Both the position numbers and the translations under genes were made by a program. Below the pieces are notes generated by a model that saw nothing but the letters and a program-made list of their open reading frames with translations, was not told where the DNA came from and did not search any database. A stretch of 8,618 bases of DNA from Ruminococcus sp. GTDB lineage: Bacteria > Bacillota > Clostridia > Oscillospirales > Ruminococcaceae. Each line of letters begins with the position of its first letter. Positions within the stretch are counted from its first letter, which is position 1. This document shows, one piece after another, positions 1-5,156 of the stretch. The stretch covers positions 1 to 8,618 of the forward strand of contig JAIDNR010000304.1 of NCBI GenBank assembly GCA_029063695.1. Reading direction: 5' to 3'.

Positions 1-17
1 AAACATTTATATATAAC

Positions 18-52
18 AAAAAATCTCCCTCTGCTTCATGCAAAGGGAGATT
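18..52 (-). terminator. Intrinsic terminator of gdhA
   Basis: Read on the minus strand, a 9-bp perfect stem (arms 44-52 and 22-30, sequence AATCTCCCT and its complement) is followed at once by six T residues (23 to 18, the first two also belonging to the stem). The 13-nt loop can form a further 3-bp inner stem (32-34 with 40-42) after one mismatch. The hairpin begins 21 nt downstream of the gdhA stop codon. GC-containing stem plus U-tract is the standard rho-independent form. The other side of the hairpin is not T-rich enough to make a convincing plus-strand terminator. Confidence 0.9.
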
Positions 53-73
53 AATTTTATTCAGTTAACTTAA

Positions 74-1426
74 TCAAACACAGCCCTGAGCCTTCATAGC
101 TTCAGCAACCTTGAGGAATCCTGCAATGTTAGCACCAGCCATGTAGTTACCCTCCATGCCGTACTCCTTAGCAGCCTCATCGCAAGCCTTGAAGATGTCC
201 TTCATGATACCGTGAAGCTTAGCATCAACTTCCTCGAATGTCCAAGAAAGTCTCTCGCTGTTCTGGCTCATTTCAAGACCTGATGTTGCAACACCGCCTG
301 CATTTGCAGCCTTTGCAGGTCCATAAAGAACGCCGTTAGCAAGATAAGTCTCGATAGCCTCAGGAGTTGAAGGCATATTTGCACCCTCAGATACGCAATA
401 TGTGCCGTTCTCAACGAGAATCTTTGCACTTTCACCGTCAATTTCGTTCTGTGTAGCACAAGGAAGTGCAATGTCGCACTTGATTGTCCAGATACCCTTA
501 CAACCCTCTGTATAAGTAGCATTCTTGTGTGAAGTTCTGTCAAGGTATTCCTTGATACGTCCACGCTCAACTTCCTTAATCTGCTTAACGATATCAAGCT
601 CAATACCGTCTGGGTCGTGGATATAGCCGTTGGAATCTGAGAGAGCTACAACCTTTGCACCGTACTGTGTAGCCTTTTCTGTAGCATAGATAGCAACATT
701 GCCTGAACCTGAGATAACTACTGTCTGACCCTCAAAGCTCTTGCCGTTAGCCTGAAGCATTTCGTTTGTGAAATAGCAGAGACCATAACCTGTAGCTTCT
801 GTTCTTGTAAGTGAACCGCCGTAAGTAAGTCCCTTACCTGTGAGAACGCCTGTGAACTCGTTGCGGAGTCTCTTGTACTGACCGAACATGAAGCCGATTT
901 CTCTTGCACCTGTACCAATATCACCAGCAGGAACGTCTGTATCAGCACCGATGTGCTTGCTAAGCTCTGTCATAAAGCTCTGACAGAAACGCATAACTTC
1001 TCCGTCGCTCTTGCCCTTAGGGTCAAAGTCTGAACCGCCCTTGCCGCCGCCCATAGGAAGTGTTGTAAGGCTGTTCTTGAATACCTGCTCAAAGCCAAGG
1101 AACTTGATGATTCCAAGATATACTGATGGGTGAAGTCTGATACCGCCCTTGTAAGGTCCGATTGCGGAATTGAACTGTACTCTGAAACCTCTATTTACCT
1201 GTACCTTGCCGTTGTCGTCAACCCAAGGAACACGGAACATAATCTGTCTCTCAGGCTCAACGATTCTCTCGAATACGCCTGCATCAATTAAGTCCTGTCT
1301 CTTTTCAGCAACAGGCTCGAGTGTTTCGAGAACTTCTGTAACGGCCTGAATAAATTCCGGCTCGCCCTGATTTCTCTTTTTAACTGTTTCCAATAAATCG
1401 ATAAGATACTGATTTTTTAACGCCAT
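74..1426 (-). CDS. gdhA: NADP-dependent glutamate dehydrogenase (hexameric, ~450 aa class)
   Basis: Catalyses reductive amination of 2-oxoglutarate with ammonia to glutamate, a cytosolic ammonia-assimilation step. The 450 residues match the usual length of the small hexameric family. The N-terminal catalytic domain has PYKGG (K93), FEQVFK (K117), MGGGKGG (catalytic K129) and PAGDIGTGARE (D169). These agree in spacing with the lysines and aspartate known from the Clostridium symbiosum enzyme, with an offset of four. The Rossmann domain has SGSGNVA at 239-245, then ALSDS at 261-265. Serine/aspartate residues after the second strand are typical of NADP-preferring members, so NADP use is inferred rather than shown. 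GGVATSGLEMSQN near 377-389 completes the active site. A strong AAAGGAGG site (1437-1444) lies 10 nt before the ATG and fixes the start. The gene has its own promoter and terminator. Hand counts of two 60-base rows gave 50-55 percent GC, above its neighbours, which fits a highly expressed gene. No damage seen. Confidence 0.97.
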   Translation of the reverse strand: MALKNQYLIDLLETVKKRNQGEPEFIQAVTEVLETLEPVAEKRQDLIDAGVFERIVEPERQIMFRVPWVDDNGKVQVNRGFRVQFNSAIGPYKGGIRLHPSVYLGIIKFLGFEQVFKNSLTTLPMGGGKGGSDFDPKGKSDGEVMRFCQSFMTELSKHIGADTDVPAGDIGTGAREIGFMFGQYKRLRNEFTGVLTGKGLTYGGSLTRTEATGYGLCYFTNEMLQANGKSFEGQTVVISGSGNVAIYATEKATQYGAKVVALSDSNGYIHDPDGIELDIVKQIKEVERGRIKEYLDRTSHKNATYTEGCKGIWTIKCDIALPCATQNEIDGESAKILVENGTYCVSEGANMPSTPEAIETYLANGVLYGPAKAANAGGVATSGLEMSQNSERLSWTFEEVDAKLHGIMKDIFKACDEAAKEYGMEGNYMAGANIAGFLKVAEAMKAQGCV

Positions 1427-1436
1427 TGTTAAAAAA

Positions 1437-1444
1437 CCTCCTTT
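1437..1444 (-). promoter_or_regulatory. Strong ribosome binding site of gdhA
   Basis: The minus strand reads AAAGGAGG, near-complete complementarity to the 16S rRNA 3' end, with 10 nt to the ATG at 1426. It is the strongest Shine-Dalgarno sequence in the window and suggests high translation. Confidence 0.85.
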
Positions 1445-1477
1445 GTTAAATTCTGCTTAAATGCAGTTCATGAAAAA

Positions 1478-1506
1478 ATTATATCACTACAGGAAAGATT
1501 TTGCAA
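1478..1506 (-). promoter_or_regulatory. Predicted sigma-A promoter of gdhA (extended -10)
   Basis: On the minus strand the -35 candidate is TTGCAA (1506-1501, four of six consensus bases). A 17-bp spacer leads to a perfect TATAAT (1483-1478), preceded by TG one base upstream, i.e. an extended -10. The predicted transcript starts near 1471, giving a leader of about 45 nt. The match is by eye, but the spacing and the extended -10 make it persuasive. The imperfect -35 would suit an activator-dependent or modulated promoter, which is inference. Confidence 0.75.
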
Positions 1507-1536
1507 TACCTAAAGCAATATTTTGTAATATGCAAC
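1501..1536. repeat. Repeated GCAATA-type elements upstream of and over the gdhA -35
   Basis: On the plus strand GCAATA occurs at 1503-1508 and again at 1515-1520, 12 bp apart. An imperfect inverted partner, AATATGC, lies at 1528-1534. With the second copy this forms a weak, bulged inverted repeat. The first copy overlaps the -35 hexamer of gdhA. Such placement is compatible with a regulator binding site, but the region is AT-rich and short repeats arise easily by chance. Confidence 0.3.
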
Positions 1537-1548
1537 AAATATCAACAG

Positions 1549-2856
1549 TTATTTTTGGTAATCATTAAGATATTTACTTGCAAGATAAAGTGAACCGCAT
1601 ATAACAACTATGCCATTATTTTCAATTGCAAGCGATTCCGCCTTTTCAACTGCTTCTGACAATGATTTACAGGATTCAAAATCAGAAATATGAATTTCAG
1701 GTGACATTTTACGTAACTTCGCATTATAATTTGCAATAATTTTAATAAGTTTTTTAACAGATACGGCATTAGGTGCAAAATCATCTATTATAAAAACCTT
1801 GTCGGAATATCCTGAAATTTTTTCAATGCCTCTTTCATAGTCTTTTGTATTAACCATGCCTGCAACAGTATAAATATTTTTGACTTCAAGTCTTATATTA
1901 TCAAGAACATAGCAAAGCTCAGTAATTCCTGCAATGTTATGACCGCCGTCCACAATTACAGGCGGATTTCCATCAATATACTGCACTCTCGCTTTTACCT
2001 GTGTTGTTTCAACCGACTTTCTTATTGCGTATTCAGGAACTACAAATCCCTTTTTCATTAAATAACGGCACGCTTCAATTGCTGTTACTGCATTTTTCGG
2101 CTGATGAAATCCGAACATAGCCGTTTTATACTGCTCTTTCCTGTAAATGAACGGATTACCGTCCGATTCCATAGCAAGATATTTAAAATTGTACCATTCA
2201 GGCATTATAAATTCCGCATTTTTTTCATGTGCTGTATTTTTTACAATATCAATCACGCTGTTTTTATTGTCTATAGAAAGAACAACAGCAGAATTTTCTT
2301 TTATAATGCCTACTTTCTGAATTGCAATTTTTTCAACCGTATCACCTAAAATAGCCATGTGGTCAAGGGAGATTGAAGTTATTACTGACAACACCGGAGG
2401 CTCTATAATATTAGTGCAGTCAAGAAGTCCGCCTATACCTGCTTCGAGTACCACAATATCGCAGAACTCCATATCAAACCACCACATAGCTATTGCCATT
2501 GTGATTTCAAACTGCGAATACGGCTGATTATCAATTCTTTCTTTGATAAATTCACATATTTCACAGAATGACTTTTCATCAATTTCTTTGCCGTTTATAC
2601 GGATTCTGTCGGTGTAATGCAGTACAAAAGGCGATGTGAACTGTCCGACTTTATATCCTGAATACATCAATGCATTTGAAATGTATTCCACAACAGAGCC
2701 TTTACCGTTAGTACCTGCTACATGGACGAAATCAAGTCGCTTTTCGGGATTTCCGACAAGTCGCATTAAATTTTCCGCACGGGACAAATCAGTGACAGGC
2801 TTTCCCGATTTACTGTAAGAGTTTACAAACTCCATACATTCATCAAAATTCATCAT
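1549..2856 (-). CDS. folC: Bifunctional folylpolyglutamate synthase / dihydrofolate synthase
   Basis: ATP-dependent ligase of the Mur ligase superfamily. It joins glutamate to dihydropteroate and/or extends the gamma-glutamyl tail of folates in the cytosol. The start chosen gives 435 residues. Visible motifs are the P-loop HVAGTNGKGS (45-54), TSPF (74-77), EAGIGG (138-143) followed by LDCTN, SLDHMAILGDT (163-173), KVGIIK (181-186, the region of the carbamylated lysine), HQPKNAVTA (251-259) and VDGGHN (302-307). Two positions differ from the commonest family wording. GGLLDCTN stands where GGRxDATN is usual, and VKAR where PGR is usual. Neither removes a nucleotide-binding residue. A longer frame upstream to 2898 would overlap the preceding dehydrogenase gene by 41 nt. 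The ATG at 2856 is preferred because it begins one base after that gene's stop and has AGGAGA at 2869-2874. A second ATG follows at 2853. This is the last gene of the valS operon; no convincing hairpin terminator follows. Confidence 0.93.
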   Translation of the reverse strand: MMNFDECMEFVNSYSKSGKPVTDLSRAENLMRLVGNPEKRLDFVHVAGTNGKGSVVEYISNALMYSGYKVGQFTSPFVLHYTDRIRINGKEIDEKSFCEICEFIKERIDNQPYSQFEITMAIAMWWFDMEFCDIVVLEAGIGGLLDCTNIIEPPVLSVITSISLDHMAILGDTVEKIAIQKVGIIKENSAVVLSIDNKNSVIDIVKNTAHEKNAEFIMPEWYNFKYLAMESDGNPFIYRKEQYKTAMFGFHQPKNAVTAIEACRYLMKKGFVVPEYAIRKSVETTQVKARVQYIDGNPPVIVDGGHNIAGITELCYVLDNIRLEVKNIYTVAGMVNTKDYERGIEKISGYSDKVFIIDDFAPNAVSVKKLIKIIANYNAKLRKMSPEIHISDFESCKSLSEAVEKAESLAIENNGIVVICGSLYLASKYLNDYQK

Positions 2857-2857
2857 A

Positions 2858-3601
2858 TCAATACGAACTCTCCTGTGTTTCAGCTTTTGCGACTGCATCT
2901 TCCAAAGTCATTCCCTTGAAATTCTGTGCATTGAAGTATCTGCCCGACTTTTTATCGTCTACAAATGCACCGACAAGAAGTCCCGGAATTGCGGTTTCAG
3001 GCTCAAAGTAAGCGTTCTCACCGCCCATATCGGTCTTGCACCATGCAGGATTCGCAAGGCTGATTATAACATCTGTATCACGATAAGCATAACTCAAATC
3101 CCTTGTTACCTTATCAAGTGCAGCTTTGCTTGCTGAATACGGTGCTTGCTGCGGTTCAAGATTAATGTCACTCGACGTATTTATAATCCTGCCAAAACCA
3201 CGCTCCGACATACCCTTGACAAAGTGATAGCAAATCATCATGGGAGCTATTGTATTTATTCTGAAACTTATTTCATACTCTGATACAGGAGTTTCAAGAA
3301 ATTCTGTTCTGTATGTAGTCTGTAAACCTGCATTATTAAAAATTATATCAATCTGAGTGCCTTTTTCATCAATTTCAGCAAGCATAGCATTAAGCTGTTC
3401 CATATCAGACAATTCAGCCTGAACAGTATATGCCTCAATTCCAAACGCTTTCACTTCGTTGAGTACAGTCTTACAATGTTCATTGTTTCTGCTGTGGAGT
3501 ACAAGATTACAGCCCTGCTCCGCCATTGCTTTTGCAATAAGTCGGCCAAGACCTCTGCTTGCACCTGTAATCAATGTCCATTTTCCCTTTACATCTACCA
3601 T
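2858..3601 (-). CDS. Short-chain dehydrogenase/reductase (SDR), classical type
   Basis: A 247-residue Rossmann-fold oxidoreductase of classical SDR length; the substrate cannot be read from sequence. The cofactor motif TGASRGLG lies at 12-19. The structural NNAG is at 89-92, the active-site asparagine candidate is N116 (RINT), the serine candidates are S143/S144 (NTSSD), and the catalytic YSASK is at 155-159 (Y155, K159). R16 and R38 (HSRNN, after the second strand) favour NADP(H) over NAD(H) by family precedent. After the active site NPAWCKTDM replaces the common PGxxxT wording, which is within family variation. The ATG is supported by AAGGAG at 3607-3612, whose first bases are the stop codon of the upstream Dabb gene, with 5 nt to the start. 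It ends one base before folC. Position beside folC might suggest a pteridine or pterin reductase role, but no residue pattern proves this and it may simply be a passenger gene. Confidence 0.92.
   Translation of the reverse strand: MVDVKGKWTLITGASRGLGRLIAKAMAEQGCNLVLHSRNNEHCKTVLNEVKAFGIEAYTVQAELSDMEQLNAMLAEIDEKGTQIDIIFNNAGLQTTYRTEFLETPVSEYEISFRINTIAPMMICYHFVKGMSERGFGRIINTSSDINLEPQQAPYSASKAALDKVTRDLSYAYRDTDVIISLANPAWCKTDMGGENAYFEPETAIPGLLVGAFVDDKKSGRYFNAQNFKGMTLEDAVAKAETQESSY
2869..2874 (-). promoter_or_regulatory. Ribosome binding site deciding the folC start
   Basis: AGGAGA on the minus strand lies inside the last codons of the dehydrogenase gene, 12 nt before the ATG at 2856 and 15 nt before the ATG at 2853. 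It supports starting folC here rather than at the in-frame ATG at 2898, which would give a 14-residue basic extension not expected in FolC. The spacing is a little long, so coupling to the upstream stop codon may help. Confidence 0.6.
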
Positions 3602-3610
3602 ATCTGCTCC

Positions 3611-3913
3611 TTAATACTCATAATCAATACAAGCTCTGTCTGTTTTGATGTCTGCAATAAATGCACCAAATTCCTTGTGAACAGGGTGAACCTGATACGT
3701 ATTCAGGTCATCAATAGTTTCAAAGTCGCATATCAGTGCAATTGTATAGTTGCTTTCGGGAGCATCGGCAGAATTGATTACAACTTCACCTTTTTTCAGT
3801 TCCTTGACGTTCTCAATTACCTTATTGAAACGCTCCTTTGCCTCAAGTGCATTTTCATATTCACTTTTGCCATTGACTTCTTTAAGTTTGAACATTACTA
3901 TATGTTTAATCAT
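3611..3913 (-). CDS. Dabb (stress-responsive dimeric alpha-beta barrel) domain protein
   Basis: A 100-residue single-domain protein. It begins MIKHIVMFKLK and carries the typical middle strand YTIALICDFET (56-66), then a YQVHPVHKEF segment (73-82) with H76-P77-x-H79, and ends near DYEY. This order (His-rich first strand, alkyl-helix pair, HPxH-like helix start, last strand) is what is seen in the Dabb family, ferredoxin-like proteins that dimerise to form a barrel. The biochemical role of most bacterial members is unknown; a few relatives are enzymes acting on small aromatic or polyketide substrates. No signal peptide is seen. AGGAG at 3923-3927 overlaps the stop codon of the upstream gene and sits 9 nt from the ATG. 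It is followed after 9 nt by the dehydrogenase, with which it could form a small redox or detoxification pair (inference). Confidence 0.85.
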   Translation of the reverse strand: MIKHIVMFKLKEVNGKSEYENALEAKERFNKVIENVKELKKGEVVINSADAPESNYTIALICDFETIDDLNTYQVHPVHKEFGAFIADIKTDRACIDYEY

Positions 3914-3925
3914 TTTATTATTCTC

Positions 3926-4264
3926 CTATAAGAAAAATCCTATATACGTCCTGCCCTTGATTGTCAAATTAATCATTTTAATTAAAATCTTTACTTCATG
4001 CCTGCACTTGAATCGATTCAGTTCTTCAATTAATTCTTCATAATGAAAATAAAGATACTGATATAAAATCAGTTCTTCTTCAAATGCATCTATCATGACA
4101 TCAAACTTTGCATTCAGATATTCAAAAACTCCACAATCCCATAGGGCGTTAAATTCGTCATCTGATAAATTCCATTCATACGTATCTGCTGTTTCATCAC
4201 CGAACCAATCGGATTTCATATCCTCAGCAGTTTTCGGAACGTAAATAATATGTCGGCAGTTCAT
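3926..4264 (-). CDS. Hypothetical protein, 112 aa, acidic and helix-rich
   Basis: I do not recognise this family. The first ~35 residues are polar and acidic (DWFGDETADTYEWNLSDDEF). Residues ~37-100 look predominantly helical, with an aromatic and glutamate-rich stretch (FEEELILYQYLYFHYEELIEEL, 61-82, one or two amphipathic helices). The C-terminus is basic then hydrophobic (KGRTYIGFFL). There is no signal peptide, clear membrane helix, metal motif or catalytic signature; three cysteines (3, 44, 87) are scattered. It is likely a real gene: it fits the operon, with a 9-nt gap from the acetyltransferase stop and a 12-nt gap to the Dabb gene. GGAGTGA (4274-4280) precedes its ATG by about 9-12 nt. 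A hand count over 3961-4260 gives about 32 percent GC, lower than valS or gdhA rows, hinting at weak constraint or later acquisition. A shorter start at M16 is possible but has less context support. Confidence 0.7.
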   Translation of the reverse strand: MNCRHIIYVPKTAEDMKSDWFGDETADTYEWNLSDDEFNALWDCGVFEYLNAKFDVMIDAFEEELILYQYLYFHYEELIEELNRFKCRHEVKILIKMINLTIKGRTYIGFFL

Positions 4265-4273
4265 TTTATAATC

Positions 4274-4798
4274 TCACTCCAGTTTCATGTGATATACTTT
4301 ACACTTAAAAGTCCTACTTCCGTCAAATTTTGTATACTCAGAATAACCGTCAAAAACAAGTCCACATTTTTCCATGACACGTCCCGAGGCAAGATTGTCA
4401 ACGGCGTGTTCGGCAATGAACTCCTTTGCATTGTGATTTTCAACGACATATTTAATCATACATCTTGTGGATTCAGTTGCATATCCCTGTCCCCAGCAGT
4501 CATATCTCAGATTATATCCAAAAGACCAAACATTTTCGTCTGTCCTAAATCTGATACCGCCCGAACCGATAAGCTTTCCGTCTGATTTGCGAACAAATCC
4601 CCATGTGTACTCATTTTCAAGAGTGTCCAGAGAGCTGAGCCATTCTTTTGTTACTTCAATATTTTTGTGACATTGATAAATCATGTATTCTGCAACTTTT
4701 TCGTCGCCTGTCCACTCAAATACAGATTCTGCATCTTTTACGTCAAGAGGTCTGAGAATAAGTCGTTCTGTTTCGATTGTGGGTATCTCAAAAATCAT
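4274..4798 (-). CDS. GNAT-family N-acetyltransferase, RimJ/RimL type
   Basis: A cytosolic acetyl-CoA-dependent acyltransferase of 174 residues, normal for the RimJ/RimL-like (Acetyltransf_3) group. The start TERLILRPL (9-17) is the hallmark first strand. IGSGGIRF (77-84) is the central strand, and CWGQGYATES (101-110) is the acetyl-CoA pyrophosphate-binding loop (Q/RxxGxA pattern). NLASGRVMEKCGLVFDG (135-151) matches the usual N-x-AS-xxVMEKxGF motif. Members acetylate ribosomal protein N-termini, amino groups of antibiotics or small metabolites; the acceptor here cannot be predicted. The start lies 4 nt after the stop of the YjbR gene, with GGTGAT overlapping that stop as a weak Shine-Dalgarno. 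Translation is therefore probably coupled to the gene before it. Confidence 0.9.
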   Translation of the reverse strand: MIFEIPTIETERLILRPLDVKDAESVFEWTGDEKVAEYMIYQCHKNIEVTKEWLSSLDTLENEYTWGFVRKSDGKLIGSGGIRFRTDENVWSFGYNLRYDCWGQGYATESTRCMIKYVVENHNAKEFIAEHAVDNLASGRVMEKCGLVFDGYSEYTKFDGSRTFKCKVYHMKLE

Positions 4799-4802
4799 AT
4801 TA

Positions 4803-5156
4803 TCACCCGTCTATAATATCATAGCTTTCGTCAATAATATTGCATAATATCTGAAAATCAATATTATCATCAAGTACTATTGAAATCCAGTTTTTCTTGT
4901 TCATGTGATATGCAGGAAAGCACCTGCACTCACCAAGCAGGCACTCTCTTGTAATGGGATTGCATTTCAGATTGATAATATCAACAAAAGAATTATCATC
5001 ATATCCGAATGTCGATTTTTTCACCTGCAAAACTGCCGCATACCATTTTTTATTTTTTGCATTTCTTAGAACAAATGTATCAGGAGTTTTAAGCCACAGA
5101 TATTCAGGCTCTGTGGCATACTTCTCCCTTGCATAAGCAATAATTTTATCACGCAT
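4803..5156 (-). CDS. MmcQ/YjbR family protein
   Basis: A 117-residue protein of the MmcQ/YjbR family, which has a CyaY-like alpha/beta fold. A double-stranded DNA-binding role has been suggested for the family from structure, but the cellular function remains unsettled. Family wording is clear: KKWYAAVLQV (36-45), VDIINLKCNP (58-67), FPAYHMNKKNWISIVLDD (80-97, the most conserved block) and a final ESYDII (110-115). A loop with C73, C78 and C80 might be redox-sensitive, though this is speculative. Its ATG shares one base with the valS stop codon (TAATG at 5158-5154) and has no good Shine-Dalgarno, so it is probably translated by termination-reinitiation from valS. Such genes commonly lie next to GNAT genes as small accessory genes, as here. 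Confidence 0.88.
   Translation of the reverse strand: MRDKIIAYAREKYATEPEYLWLKTPDTFVLRNAKNKKWYAAVLQVKKSTFGYDDNSFVDIINLKCNPITRECLLGECRCFPAYHMNKKNWISIVLDDNIDFQILCNIIDESYDIIDG

Noticed and set aside
268..948. Open frames on the minus strand inside gdhA in another reading frame
   Set aside because: They are nested wholly within a well-supported gdhA with high codon bias. They lack ribosome sites and encode low-complexity leucine/glutamine-rich text.
2857..2898. 14-residue N-terminal extension of folC (start at 2898)
   Set aside because: It overlaps the SDR gene, is basic and unlike FolC N-termini, and a better-placed ATG follows one base after the SDR stop with AGGAGA upstream.
3476..3931. 151-residue plus-strand open frame antisense to the SDR and Dabb genes
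   Set aside because: The translation is cysteine-rich, low in charged residues and shows no domain. Both opposing minus-strand genes have strong family matches and ribosome sites. It is a shadow frame.
4803..5156. Reading the YjbR-like gene plus GNAT gene as a defence or antibiotic-resistance pair
   Set aside because: Both families are common accessory genes with broad or unknown roles, and no residue seen here points to a drug or phage target.
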